A DNA stretch of 64,000 nucleotides, taken from Dokdonella fugitiva. GTDB taxonomy: Bacteria > Pseudomonadota > Gammaproteobacteria > Xanthomonadales > Rhodanobacteraceae. Position 1 is the stretch's first letter. Each line of letters opens with the position of its first letter. The notes beneath the pieces were generated by a model. The model worked only from the letters and a program-made list of their open reading frames with translations. It did not search any database and was not told where the DNA came from. The translations under genes and the position numbers were made by a program. The stretch covers positions 186,001 through 250,000 of the forward strand of contig NZ_JACGXL010000007.1 of the NCBI RefSeq assembly GCF_014138265.1, in the 5' to 3' direction. Below, piece by piece: positions 28,233 to 37,286 of this stretch.

Positions 28233-29297
28233 ATGCGCCCTGTCATCCGATTCCTGCTCCTCGCCGCGCTCGCCTGCGCCACGCACGCCGAGGCCGCGAT
28301 CTTCTGCGTCGCCAACTCGACCGCGCTGCAGAACGCGCTGACGACCGCCGCCGGCAACGGCGACGCGATCAACACGATCCAGCTGCGCAGCGGCACCTAC
28401 CTCGCCAGCGGCAGCGGATTCACCTATTCGCGCTCCAGCGGCACCGGTTCGCTCGACATCGAAGGCGGCTGGGACGCGGGTTGCGCGACGCAGACGCCCG
28501 ACGCCTCGCTGACCGTCCTCGACGGCCATTCGACCGGACCGATCCTCGCGGCGACCAACTACCTCGCCCAAGGCGGCGACATCACGGTGCGCTACGCGAG
28601 CTTCCTGCACGGGATGGCGACGTCCAACGTCGGCGCCGCCGCGCTCACGGTGACGACGCAAGGCGCGACGCGCATCGAGAACTGCCGCTTCCGCCTCAAC
28701 CATGCCGACGCGGCCGATACCGACTACGGCATCGTCCACGTCGCCGTCGTCGCCGGCCCCGCGTACTTCGTCGACAACGTCGTCGCCAACAATTCCGCGC
28801 TCGGCTCCGAGTTCGTCGTCGCGTTCGACTTCGCGGTCGGCGCATCGACGATCGAGGTCTACCTCAACGACAACACCATCGCCGACAACGCGTTCGACAC
28901 GACGGATCCGACCGCCGGCGCGGTGTTCCTGAGCCCGCTCGCCAGCGGTTCGCTCGCCAACAACATCCTGTGGGGCAACGGCGGGCAGGAATTCCTGCAG
29001 AACATCACGATCCACCCGGTCATGCTGTCCAACGACGTCGACGTGCTCAACGTCGAGCCGGGAGCCGGCAGCAGCGGCAACCGCAACGACATCCCGCAGT
29101 TCATCAGCCTCAACAACCACCACCTGCAGCCGACCTCGCCGCTCTACAACGCCGGCCAGGCCGGTGCGCCGGGCGGCGACGGCGCGGTCGACCTCGACGG
29201 CAACCCGCGCATCCAGTTCGGCGCGATCGACATCGGCGCCTACGAACTCCAGGCGGAACCCGACCCGATCTTCGCGAACGGCTTCGACGGCGCCTGA
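28233..29297 (+). CDS. Secreted beta-helix protein, choice-of-anchor Q type, with GFD tail
   Basis: This 354-residue protein starts at ATG 28233 (MRPVIRFLLLAALACATHAEA), which gives a clean signal peptide; an in-frame ATG at 28203 would place basic residues ahead of it. The body is a right-handed beta-helix with repeats such as NCRFRLNHA, FVDNVVANNSA and LNDNTIADNAF. The segment with DLDGNPRIQFGAIDIGAYE is the classic end of choice-of-anchor Q proteins. It ends DPIFANGFDGA, a member of the tail family. No catalytic residues of polysaccharide lyases are evident, so its ligand is unknown. The sigma factor and kinase genes follow on the same strand. Confidence 0.86.
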   Translation: MRPVIRFLLLAALACATHAEAAIFCVANSTALQNALTTAAGNGDAINTIQLRSGTYLASGSGFTYSRSSGTGSLDIEGGWDAGCATQTPDASLTVLDGHSTGPILAATNYLAQGGDITVRYASFLHGMATSNVGAAALTVTTQGATRIENCRFRLNHADAADTDYGIVHVAVVAGPAYFVDNVVANNSALGSEFVVAFDFAVGASTIEVYLNDNTIADNAFDTTDPTAGAVFLSPLASGSLANNILWGNGGQEFLQNITIHPVMLSNDVDVLNVEPGAGSSGNRNDIPQFISLNNHHLQPTSPLYNAGQAGAPGGDGAVDLDGNPRIQFGAIDIGAYELQAEPDPIFANGFDGA

Positions 29298-29336
29298 ACG
29301 GCCCGCCAGCCCCGGCGATTTGCCGCGGCCGCCGCT

Positions 29337-29369
29337 GCGTGGCAACGTAGCGGCGACCCTGGGGGGCGC
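29337..29369 (+). promoter_or_regulatory. Leader motif shared with the first kinase gene
   Basis: The bases before the sigma-factor ATG (GCGTGGCAACGTAGCG then CTGGGGGG) match those before the first kinase gene (29948-29981: GCGTGGCACGGTAGCG then CTGGGGGAG). Both GCGTGGCA boxes lie 33-34 bases from the start codon. They could be two copies of one promoter or regulatory element. Confidence 0.35.
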
Positions 29370-29921
29370 ATGGCGGACATCACCGAACTGATCGGCAAGG
29401 CGCGCGACGGCGACCGGCAGGCGTCCGAGCGCGTGTTCGCGCTGCTCTACGACGAACTGCGTCGCCTCGCTGCCGGCCAGCTGCGGGGCGAGGCGGCGAT
29501 GCGCACGACTTCGCTCGTGCACGAGGCGTACCTCAAGCTCGCCCAGCACGGCGCGCTCGAAGTCAACGATCGCGGCCACTATTTCGCGGTCGCGGCACGC
29601 GTGATGCGGCAGATCGTGATCGACCACGTGCGTGCGCGCGCGGCGTTGCGGCGCGGCGGCAACCAGCAGGTCGCCTCGCTCGACACGACCGCGCTGCAGG
29701 CGGCGGCCGAGGATCGCGGCGAGGAGGTGCTCGCGCTCGACGACGCGCTGAACCGGCTCGCCGGGCTCGACGCGCCGCTCGCGGCACTGGTCGAGATGCG
29801 TTTCTACGCCGGCCTCGAGCTCGCCGAGATCGCGAGCGTGCAGGGCCGTTCCGAACGTTCGCTCAAGCGCGACTGGCGGCGCGCGCGCGCGTTCCTGCAA
29901 CGGGAGATCGCGGGGGCCTGA
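29370..29921 (+). CDS. ECF-family RNA polymerase sigma factor (TIGR02999/ECF43-like)
   Basis: This 183-residue sigma factor directs RNA polymerase to a special promoter set. Region 2 contains RTTSLVHEAYLKLA (residues 45-58) and HYFAVAARVMRQIVIDHVRARAALRRGG; region 4 carries the helix-turn-helix LAEIASVQGRSERSLKRDWRRARAFL near the C-terminus. The T-x-LVHEAYL type of region 2 is that of sigma factors commonly encoded beside Hanks-type kinases. In ECF43 proteins such as Vibrio EcfP, kinase phosphorylation of a threonine in region 2 replaces missing acidic residues and switches the factor on. Here Thr46, Thr47 and Ser48 lie at that place; phosphorylation is inference. No anti-sigma gene is adjacent. 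The first kinase gene follows by 60 bp. Confidence 0.9.
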   Translation: MADITELIGKARDGDRQASERVFALLYDELRRLAAGQLRGEAAMRTTSLVHEAYLKLAQHGALEVNDRGHYFAVAARVMRQIVIDHVRARAALRRGGNQQVASLDTTALQAAAEDRGEEVLALDDALNRLAGLDAPLAALVEMRFYAGLELAEIASVQGRSERSLKRDWRRARAFLQREIAGA

Positions 29922-29932
29922 CACGGTCATTC

Positions 29933-29954
29933 GCCACGCGCGCAGGCGCGTGGC
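29933..29954 (+). other. Hairpin between sigma and kinase genes
   Basis: A perfect 9-bp stem (GCCACGCGC, GCAG loop, GCGCGTGGC) lies in the 60-bp gap. A second small palindrome, GTAGCGCTAC at 29958-29967, follows. The hairpin overlaps the shared leader motif and may set relative expression of the two genes. Confidence 0.45.
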
Positions 29955-29981
29955 ACGGTAGCGCTACTGGGGGAGCTCGTG

Positions 29982-32747
29982 ATGGTCGATACCGCGCGCT
30001 GGGGCGAGATTTCCGCGCTGTTCGACGAACTGGTCGAACTGCCGCCGGACGCGCGCGCGCGACGGCTCGCGGCGCTGGACACCGACGACGCCGCGCTCGC
30101 GGCGGAAGTGCGCGCGCTGCTCGACGCGGACGGGCGCGACGGCGTGCTCGACGCGGGTGCGCCGCGCGTGCTGCCCGACCTGCTCGTCGACACCGCGCCG
30201 GCCGACCGTCGCGCCGGCGCCTACCGCCTGCTGCATCCGATCGGCGAAGGCGGCATGGGCGTGGTCTGGCTCGGCGAGCGGAGCGACGGCGCGTTCGAAC
30301 AGCGCGTCGCCGTCAAGGTGCTCAAGCGCGGCATGGACACGCACGCGATCCTGCGCCGCTTCCTGCAGGAGCGGCGCATCCTCGCGCGCCTGCACCATCC
30401 GCACGTCGTGCGCCTGCTCGATGGCGGCATGAGCGGCGACGGTCGCCCGTTCTACGTGATGGATCACGTCGACGGCGAAGCGCTGACCACGTACGCGGCG
30501 ACACATCGGCTCGACGTCGTCGCGCGCGTCGCGCTGCTCGCGAAAGTCGCCGAAGCAGTCGCCTACGCGCACGCGCAACTGGTCGTGCACCGCGACCTCA
30601 AGCCGTCGAACGTGCTCGTCGATGCCGCCGGCGAACCGCGCGTGCTCGACTTCGGCATCGCCAAGCTGCTCGAGGAGAGCGGCGAACAGACGCGCACGGG
30701 CACGGGCCTGCGCGTGCTGTCGCCCGCGTACGCGGCACCGGAACAAATCCTCGGCGAGGCGATCGGCACGGCGACCGACGTGTACGCGCTCGGCCTCATG
30801 CTGTGCGAACTGCTGGTCGGCCGGCTGCCGCGCCAGCGCAGCAGCGTGCCGGCGCAGCTCGCGCAGGAGGCGACGCACGAGACGAGCGAGCGCGCGAGCG
30901 CGCTCGCCGCGCGCCTGGCCGCGGCCGACGTCGATGCGCTGTACGGATCGGGCATCGACGCCAAGCGGCTCGCGCAGGCGCTCGCGGGCGACCTCGACAT
31001 CATCGTCGCGACGGCGCTGCAACGCGATCCCGCGCGACGCTACCCGACCGCGGCGGCGTTCGCCGACGACCTGCGCCGCTGGCTCGCGCGGCGGCCGATC
31101 ACCGCGCGCGCGGACTCGGCGTCGTATCGCATCGCACGCTTCGTGCGGCGGCACCGCCTCGGCGTCGCCGCGGCCGCGCTCGTCGTCGTCTCGCTCGTCG
31201 CCGGCCTCGGCATCGCGATCTGGCAGGCGCGCGTCGCGCGCGAGCAGGCGACCCTCGCGCACGCGCAGGCCGAGCGCGCCGAGCGCGTCAAGGAGCTGCT
31301 CGTCTCGATCTTCCAGCAGAACGATCCGTCGCTGTCGAAAGGCGAGGAACTCAGTGCGGCGGAAATCCTCCGGCGCGGTCGCGCCGCGCTCGAAACGACG
31401 GTGACGTCGGACGATGCGACGCGCGGCGAGCTGCTCATGACGATCGCCGAGATCCAGGGCAACCTCGGCGTCTGGGGCGAGGCGATCGCCACCGGCGAAC
31501 GCGCGCACGCGATCCTCGCCGCGAGCGTGGGGCCGAACGACCCGCGCCTCGTCTACGCCTATTTCGTGCGCGGCTCGATCTACAGCGACGCCGATCGCAA
31601 CCAGGAAGCGGAGCGCGACTTCCGCAGCGCGCTCGCGATCCTCGAAGCGACGCCCGACGCGCCGCCGGAGCGGGTCGAGACGTTGCGCGAGAAGCTTGCC
31701 TACGTCCTCAACGTGACCCAGTCGCCCGAAGCCGCGATCGCGCTCGAGCGCACGGTCGTCGAGGCCTCGCGGCGCCGGCTCGGCGACGACGCCCCCGCGG
31801 TCGCCGACCATCGCCTCGCGCTCGCCCTGATGCTCGAGGAAGGCGGCCGCTACGACGAGGGGCTGCGCGAGTACGCGGCCGCGTTGCCGATCCTCTCTCG
31901 CGCGCGCGGCGCCTACGATCCGCGCGTGTGCGAGGTGCAGCGCAACTACGCGGGCCTGCTCGACCGCGTCGGCCGTGCGGGTGACGCCGAACCCCTCCTG
32001 ACCGACGCGCTCGCCTGTTACGAAAAGCTCTACGGCGTCGATTCGCGGCCGTACTCGCGCGTGGTCTTCTCGCGCGGCATCCTGCTGCTCGGCCAGCACC
32101 GCCTCGGCGAGGCCGAACAGGACTTCCGCGCGGCGCTGCGCGCATCCGACAGCGACTACATGCACGCGCACGGGCATCGCTACCTCGGCCGCGTGCTGGA
32201 GGAACAGAAGCGCTATGCGGAAGCGCTGGCCGAACTTGCCGAGGCCGAGCGCCTGTACCGCGCGGCCGACCAGCCACACGACATCCAGCGCTGGCGCGCG
32301 CGCGCCGACGCGGGTTACGTGATGTTCCTGCAGGGCGATGCGCGCCGCGCGCGCGAGGCCGTCGACGCGGCGCTCGCGGGGATCGCCGCGGAGAAGGGTG
32401 ACGCGGCGGCGCCCGAGTACATCCGGCCGCTGCGCGCGCAGGGCGCGATCGCGCGCGCCGGCGGCGACCTCGCGACCGCGATCAAGGCGCACCGGCGTTG
32501 GCACGAACTCGCGCTCGCGCTGTACGCCGCCGATTCGCGCGATGCGTGGCAATCGGACTACGAACTCGCGCTCGACCTCGTCGCGTCCGGCGAAGCGGGC
32601 GCGCTCGCCGAAGCAGCATCGCTGCTCGAGCGCGCATTGCCCGCCGCTCGCAAGAGCGCGGCACCTGAACTCGCGGAGATCGAGCGCACCCGTCGCGATC
32701 TCGCACGACGCCTGCGACCCACGACCGGAGACGACGATGCCTCATGA
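29982..32747 (+). CDS. Membrane Ser/Thr protein kinase with TPR domain (kinase 1)
   Basis: This 921-residue Hanks-type kinase has the full motif set: glycine loop IGEGGMGVVW (residues 88-97), lysine 112 in VAVKVLK, HRDLKPSN with Asp205, DFGIAK with Asp223, and APEQ. One transmembrane helix (about 392-413, GVAAAALVVVSLVAGLGIAIW) follows, then a TPR-rich region that would lie in the periplasm. Such PknB-like proteins with TPR repeats sense signals or protein partners and phosphorylate cytoplasmic targets. It follows the ECF sigma gene by 60 bp with GGGGGAG as ribosome site, so the sigma factor is a likely substrate. GTG 29979 is an alternative start. The gene overlaps kinase 2 by 11 bases. Confidence 0.93.
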   Translation: MVDTARWGEISALFDELVELPPDARARRLAALDTDDAALAAEVRALLDADGRDGVLDAGAPRVLPDLLVDTAPADRRAGAYRLLHPIGEGGMGVVWLGERSDGAFEQRVAVKVLKRGMDTHAILRRFLQERRILARLHHPHVVRLLDGGMSGDGRPFYVMDHVDGEALTTYAATHRLDVVARVALLAKVAEAVAYAHAQLVVHRDLKPSNVLVDAAGEPRVLDFGIAKLLEESGEQTRTGTGLRVLSPAYAAPEQILGEAIGTATDVYALGLMLCELLVGRLPRQRSSVPAQLAQEATHETSERASALAARLAAADVDALYGSGIDAKRLAQALAGDLDIIVATALQRDPARRYPTAAAFADDLRRWLARRPITARADSASYRIARFVRRHRLGVAAAALVVVSLVAGLGIAIWQARVAREQATLAHAQAERAERVKELLVSIFQQNDPSLSKGEELSAAEILRRGRAALETTVTSDDATRGELLMTIAEIQGNLGVWGEAIATGERAHAILAASVGPNDPRLVYAYFVRGSIYSDADRNQEAERDFRSALAILEATPDAPPERVETLREKLAYVLNVTQSPEAAIALERTVVEASRRRLGDDAPAVADHRLALALMLEEGGRYDEGLREYAAALPILSRARGAYDPRVCEVQRNYAGLLDRVGRAGDAEPLLTDALACYEKLYGVDSRPYSRVVFSRGILLLGQHRLGEAEQDFRAALRASDSDYMHAHGHRYLGRVLEEQKRYAEALAELAEAERLYRAADQPHDIQRWRARADAGYVMFLQGDARRAREAVDAALAGIAAEKGDAAAPEYIRPLRAQGAIARAGGDLATAIKAHRRWHELALALYAADSRDAWQSDYELALDLVASGEAGALAEAASLLERALPAARKSAAPELAEIERTRRDLARRLRPTTGDDDAS
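30561..31158 (+). repeat. Segment near-identical to 33331-33928 (kinase paralogue conversion tract, copy 1)
   Basis: This stretch codes for the catalytic loop through the end of the kinase C-lobe and the membrane-proximal linker. Compared with 33331-33928 (constant offset 2770), I count about seven base differences from roughly 30651 onward, against much greater divergence in the flanking N-lobe and TPR parts. Confidence 0.85.
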
Positions 32748-35640
32748 TGCCGCACGCTGGGCGCGCGTCGCCGCCTGGTTCGACGAGTTGGTCGATCTCG
32801 TGCCGGCGATGCGCGCGGCGCGCCTCGCCGCGATCGCCGCGGAGGATCCACCGGCGGCGGAGGAACTGCGGGCACTGCTCGCGGCCGACGCGCTCGAACA
32901 CGGCGTACTCGACGCCGGTCTCGCGCAGGCGGTGCGCGACCTGCCGGCCGGCGCACAGGCGGCTGCGCCCGACAGCGGGCGCATCGGGCCGTACCATGTG
33001 CTGCAGCCGCTCGGCGAGGGCGGCATGGGTGTCGTCTTCCTCGCCGAACGCAGCGATGGCAGCTACGAACAGCGCGTCGCGATCAAGCTGATCAAGCGCG
33101 GCATGGACAGCGCCGCGGTCGTGCAGCGCTTCCTGCGCGAGCGACGCATCCTCGCGCGGCTCGCGCACGCGGACATCGTGCGACTGCTCGACGGCGGTGT
33201 CGCCGACGACGGTCGCCCGTACTACGTGATGGAGCACGTCGAGGGCCGCGCGCTGACGGAATTCGCGAACGCGCGGCGACTGCCGCTGCGCGAGCGCGTC
33301 GCGCTGGTCGCGCGCATCGCCGACGCGGTCGCCTACGCGCACACGCAGCTGGTCGTGCACCGCGACCTCAAGCCGTCGAACGTGCTCGTCGACGCCGGCG
33401 GAACGCCGCACGTGCTCGACTTCGGCATCGCCAAGCTGCTCGAGGAGAGTGGCGAGCAGACGCGCACGGGCACGGGCCTGCGCGTGCTGTCGCCCGCGTA
33501 CGCGGCACCGGAACAAATCCTCGGCGAGGCGATCGGCACGGCGACCGACGTGTACGCGCTCGGGCTCATGCTGTGCGAACTGCTGGTCGGCCGGCTGCCG
33601 CGCCAGCGCAGCAGCGTGCCGGCGCAGCTCGCGCAGGAGGCGACGCACGAGACGAGCGAGCGCGCGAGCGCGCTCGCCGCGCGCCTGGCCGCGGCCGAAG
33701 TCGATGCGCTGTACGGATCGGGCATCGACGCCAAGCGGCTCGCGCAGGCGCTCGCGGGCGACCTCGACATCATCGTCGCGACGGCGCTGCAACGCGATCC
33801 CGCGCGACGCTACCCGACCGCGGCCGCGTTCGCCGACGACCTGCGCCGCTGGCTCGCGCGGCGGCCGATCACCGCGCGCGCGGACTCGGCGTCGTATCGC
33901 ATCGCGCGCTTCGTGCGGCGGCATCGCGCGGGTGTCGTCGCTTCGGTCGTCGTCGCCGCCGCGCTGCTCGCAGGCCTCGGCATCGCGTTGTGGCAGGCGC
34001 AGGTCGCGCGCGGCGAGGCGCGTCGTGCGGATGCGGAACGCACGCACGCCGAACGCCAGCTCGCGCGCGCCGAACGCGTCAAGGACTTCATGCTGACCCT
34101 GTTTCGCGAACAGGACCCGGTCAGTCGCGCGAAGGCACAGGCACGCACCGCCTCGCAACTGATCGGCGACGGCATCGTGCAGATCGACGCGACGCTCGGC
34201 GAAGAGCCCGACCTGCAGGCGGAGCTGCTGCGCGACCTCGGTGAGATCCAGATCAACCTCGACGACGGCAAGGCCGGCGTCGCGACGCTCGCGCGGGCGT
34301 GGGAAATGCAGCGGCGCCTCGGCGGCCCGGACGGTCTCGCCGCGACCGAAGCGCAGGTCGCGTACGCCGACGGCCTGTACGCCTCCGGCGACGTCAAGGC
34401 GGCGGCGCCACTCGCCGACGCGGCGATCGCGCGCCTGCGCGACCTCGGTGCGGCACGCGGCGCGCGCATGGCGCAGGCGGAATCGATCGCGTCGAAGATC
34501 CAGCTGATCCAGGGCAACATCGACGAGGCCGAGCGCCTCGCGCGCGACGCGATCGACGTCACGCGCGCGCTGCACGGGCCGCGCAGCATGGAGCTCGTGG
34601 GCAATCTCGCGCTGCTCGGCAAGGTGCTGCACGAAGGCGCGCGCTTCCCGGACGCACTCGCGGTGCTGCGCGACGCGATCGGCATCGTCGAGGCGGCGGG
34701 CGGAGCCGACAACGCGCGCGCCGCGGTCCTGCACATGTCGGTCGGCGACACCCTGCGCGTGCAGCGCAAGTACGACGAGGCGTTGCCCGAGTACGAGGCG
34801 GCATTGCGCATCGAGCGCGCGCAGCTGCCGCACGACCACGTGATCCTCGGCGGCACGTTGATCCGCCTCGGCGACCTGCAGCGGCGCATGGGTCGCCTCG
34901 ACGCCGCCGACGCCTCGCTGGCGGAAGCGATCGGCATCCTCTCGAAATCGCCGGGCGGGCAGTACGCGCAGGCGCTGCAGTTCCACGGCAACCTCGCGCG
35001 CGCGCAGGGCCGGCTCGAAGTCGCCGCGCAGCGCTACCGCGCCTCGTTCGAGGCGTTCCGCACGATCACCGGCGACAGCGTGTACACGTGGCTGACCGCG
35101 CTCGAAGTCGTGAGCGTGCTCGGTGAACTCGGCCGCTTCGACGAAGCCGACGCACTCGCCGCGCAGGCGGTCGCGGCGATGGCGAAGCTGTCGAAGGACG
35201 ATTCGTACGAGGCGGCCTACGTCAACAGCGTGATCGGCGGCTTGCGCCAGGCGCAGCATCGGCTGCCCGACGCGATCGTGGCGCAACGCCGCGCGGTCGT
35301 GCTGATCGAGAAGGCGTACGGGCCGGACCACGCGGAAGTGGCGCAAGCGCGCGCCGAACTCGCGGCGAGCCTCGTCGCGACGGACGACCCGGCGCTGCGC
35401 CGCGAGGCCGGCGAACTCGTCGAGCAGGCGCGCGTCACGCTCGAACGCAGCGGCGGCGAGACGGCCGAGCCGATGCTCGGCCTCGTCTACCTCGTGCGCA
35501 GCCGCGTGCGCCGCGACGACGGTGACCTCGGCGGCGCGCGCACGGACGTCGCGCAGGCGATCGGTCGCCTGCAGGCGCCGGAACATGCGCGGCGCCTGCG
35601 CGAGGCGCGCGTGCTCGCGCAGCAACTCGGCGCGGGCTGA
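32737..35640 (+). CDS. Membrane Ser/Thr protein kinase with TPR domain (kinase 2)
   Basis: This 967-residue paralogue of kinase 1 starts inside its end (ATGCCTCATGA overlap), with GGAG six bases ahead of the ATG, so translation is coupled. Motifs are intact: LGEGGMGVVF (92-101), lysine 117 in VAIKLIK, HRDLKPSN with Asp211, DFGIAK with Asp229. One membrane helix (about 397-420, AGVVASVVVAAALLAGLGIALW) precedes a TPR region. That region is clearly different from that of kinase 1, so the two receptors may sense different partners while sharing an almost identical catalytic C-lobe. The larger open frame beginning at 32338 is a shadow. It is likely the last gene of the sigma-kinase-kinase operon. 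Confidence 0.93.
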   Translation: MPHDAARWARVAAWFDELVDLVPAMRAARLAAIAAEDPPAAEELRALLAADALEHGVLDAGLAQAVRDLPAGAQAAAPDSGRIGPYHVLQPLGEGGMGVVFLAERSDGSYEQRVAIKLIKRGMDSAAVVQRFLRERRILARLAHADIVRLLDGGVADDGRPYYVMEHVEGRALTEFANARRLPLRERVALVARIADAVAYAHTQLVVHRDLKPSNVLVDAGGTPHVLDFGIAKLLEESGEQTRTGTGLRVLSPAYAAPEQILGEAIGTATDVYALGLMLCELLVGRLPRQRSSVPAQLAQEATHETSERASALAARLAAAEVDALYGSGIDAKRLAQALAGDLDIIVATALQRDPARRYPTAAAFADDLRRWLARRPITARADSASYRIARFVRRHRAGVVASVVVAAALLAGLGIALWQAQVARGEARRADAERTHAERQLARAERVKDFMLTLFREQDPVSRAKAQARTASQLIGDGIVQIDATLGEEPDLQAELLRDLGEIQINLDDGKAGVATLARAWEMQRRLGGPDGLAATEAQVAYADGLYASGDVKAAAPLADAAIARLRDLGAARGARMAQAESIASKIQLIQGNIDEAERLARDAIDVTRALHGPRSMELVGNLALLGKVLHEGARFPDALAVLRDAIGIVEAAGGADNARAAVLHMSVGDTLRVQRKYDEALPEYEAALRIERAQLPHDHVILGGTLIRLGDLQRRMGRLDAADASLAEAIGILSKSPGGQYAQALQFHGNLARAQGRLEVAAQRYRASFEAFRTITGDSVYTWLTALEVVSVLGELGRFDEADALAAQAVAAMAKLSKDDSYEAAYVNSVIGGLRQAQHRLPDAIVAQRRAVVLIEKAYGPDHAEVAQARAELAASLVATDDPALRREAGELVEQARVTLERSGGETAEPMLGLVYLVRSRVRRDDGDLGGARTDVAQAIGRLQAPEHARRLREARVLAQQLGAG
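33331..33928 (+). repeat. Segment near-identical to 30561-31158 (copy 2)
   Basis: This is the partner of the kinase 1 segment. From about 33421 to 33925 the two copies differ at only about seven bases, including third-codon positions, so the identity is at DNA level and not merely selection on protein. Confidence 0.85.
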
Positions 35641-35687
35641 GCGGACCGCGCGCCGCGAGCGGCGGTGGCCCGCGGCCGTGCGTACTT

Positions 35688-35709
35688 CCGTGGAGCAAGG
35701 GGTCCACGG
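35688..35709 (+). other. Hairpin overlapping the ribosome site of the 35718 gene
   Basis: CCGTGGA and TCCACGG pair around an eight-base loop. The right arm runs into the GGAG ribosome site of the next gene, so folding could lower its translation. Confidence 0.35.
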
Positions 35710-35717
35710 AGATCGCC

Positions 35718-37277
35718 ATGTCCGCCCTGCATCGCCCGCTCGCCTTCGGCCTGCTGTTCGCCTCGCTGCCCGTTGCGGCGGCGACCTACACCGTCACGCG
35801 CGGCGACGACCCCGAGCCGGATGGTTGCGTCGCGGGCGATTGCTCGCTGCGCGAAGCGCTCGAGGCCGCGGTCGCGACGCCCGCCGGCGACACGATCGTG
35901 CTCGGCGCCGGGCAGTACACGGTCACGCGCGCGGCGCTCGACGTCGTCGGCGACGTCTCGATCGGCGGAACGGGCGTGGACGCGACGCGCGTCGTCGGCA
36001 CCGGCGACTTCGACCTCGTGCACGTCACGCCACTCGCCGCGCTCGTGCTCGACGGCGTCACGCTGACGTCGCAGCGCGCGGCGGTCGAGGTCGACAGCGG
36101 CAGCGCGACCTTGCGCCGCGTGCGCGTTCCCGCGGGCGGCGGCGAAGTGTCCGCCGGTTCGGCGAGCGGCGCCGCGCAACTGCGCGTCGAGCACTCCGAA
36201 CTCCGTGATCTGGCGGGTTGCAGCTGTGGCGCCGGTTCGCTGCGCGCATCCGACAGCACGCTCGCCGGCGTGCTCATGTTCGACGGCAGCGGCGATCTCG
36301 CACTCGACCGCGTCGACGTCGTCGGCCCGGCGCAGTACGGCATCGCCTTCACCACGTCGGGTTCGGCGACGATCCGCGACAGCACGATCCGCGCCCAGGG
36401 CGCGCCGCTCGTGCTCGACGGCGCCGGCGGCGACGTGCGCGTCTACCGCACGCGCTTCCTCGGCAACACGGGCCCGATGCTCGGGTACCGCGACGGCACC
36501 GTGTGGATGGACGAGGTCGAATTCAGCGACAACGCGGTCGATGCCGACCACGCCGATCTTCCGGCGGTGCTGCTCGCGACCGACGACGGCGCCTGGCGCA
36601 TCATGCGCGCGCTGTTCAGCGGCAATCGCGGCGGCGGCGGCTCCGGCCCCAACCTCATCGGCTCGACCGTGCGCGTGCTCGCCGGTGCGAACGTCGTCAT
36701 GGGCGACGTCACGTTCAGCGACAACACGTTCCGCGCCGGCGTCAGCAACGGCGTCGGCCACGCGATCGGCGTCGACGTCGCCGACGCGACCACGACGATC
36801 TTCTGGCTGTTCCACGCGACCATGCGCACCGGGCCGTCGGTGCCCGCCGGTGCGGTCGCCTCGCTGCTCGCCGTGCGCGGCGCCGCGGCGAACGTACGCG
36901 TGTACGACAGCCTGCTGCAGGGCAGTTGCGCGTTCGCGAGCGGCGGCGCGGTGTTCCAGGCGGTCGGCAACGTCGAATCGCCCGCGCACACGTGCCAGCT
37001 GCCGGCGGCCGACAACGACGTCGACGTGTCCGGGAACCAGCTGCTGCTCGGTCCGCTCGTCGACAACGGCGGCTTCACGCGCACCTTCGCGCCGTCGCGT
37101 GCGAGCCCGCTCGCCGACCGTGCCGACCCGGTCTGGTGCGGCGTCGCCAACGCGATCTTCGGCGCGGCCGACCAGCGTCGCTACCTGCGTCCTGCCGACG
37201 GCGTCGGTTGCGACGTCGGCGCCGTCGAGGCGGATGCACTGCCCGATGCGATCTTCGCCGATGGTGTGGATGCCTGA
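35718..37277 (+). CDS. Secreted CSLREA-type beta-helix protein with GVD tail
   Basis: This 519-residue protein has a short signal peptide (PLAFGLLFASLPVAAA) and then TYTVTRGDDPEPDGCVAGDC with the CSLREA motif, the N-terminal hallmark of CSLREA-domain exported proteins. The rest is a right-handed beta-helix with turns such as VEFSDNAVDAD, ALFSGNRGGGG and VTFSDNTFRAG, ending in a region resembling choice-of-anchor Q (LGPLVDNGGFTRTFAPSRAS). It ends LPDAIFADGVDA, a variant of the tail with Val for Phe. It lies 77 bp after kinase 2 and meets the next gene head-on with a 9-bp gap. Confidence 0.87.
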   Translation: MSALHRPLAFGLLFASLPVAAATYTVTRGDDPEPDGCVAGDCSLREALEAAVATPAGDTIVLGAGQYTVTRAALDVVGDVSIGGTGVDATRVVGTGDFDLVHVTPLAALVLDGVTLTSQRAAVEVDSGSATLRRVRVPAGGGEVSAGSASGAAQLRVEHSELRDLAGCSCGAGSLRASDSTLAGVLMFDGSGDLALDRVDVVGPAQYGIAFTTSGSATIRDSTIRAQGAPLVLDGAGGDVRVYRTRFLGNTGPMLGYRDGTVWMDEVEFSDNAVDADHADLPAVLLATDDGAWRIMRALFSGNRGGGGSGPNLIGSTVRVLAGANVVMGDVTFSDNTFRAGVSNGVGHAIGVDVADATTTIFWLFHATMRTGPSVPAGAVASLLAVRGAAANVRVYDSLLQGSCAFASGGAVFQAVGNVESPAHTCQLPAADNDVDVSGNQLLLGPLVDNGGFTRTFAPSRASPLADRADPVWCGVANAIFGAADQRRYLRPADGVGCDVGAVEADALPDAIFADGVDA

Positions 37278-37286
37278 CGCGGCGGG

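Noticed and set aside
32338..32736. N-terminal extension of kinase 2
   Set aside because: The sequence before ATG 32737 is a shadow of the end of kinase 1; the start is fixed by GGAG and the family N-terminus.
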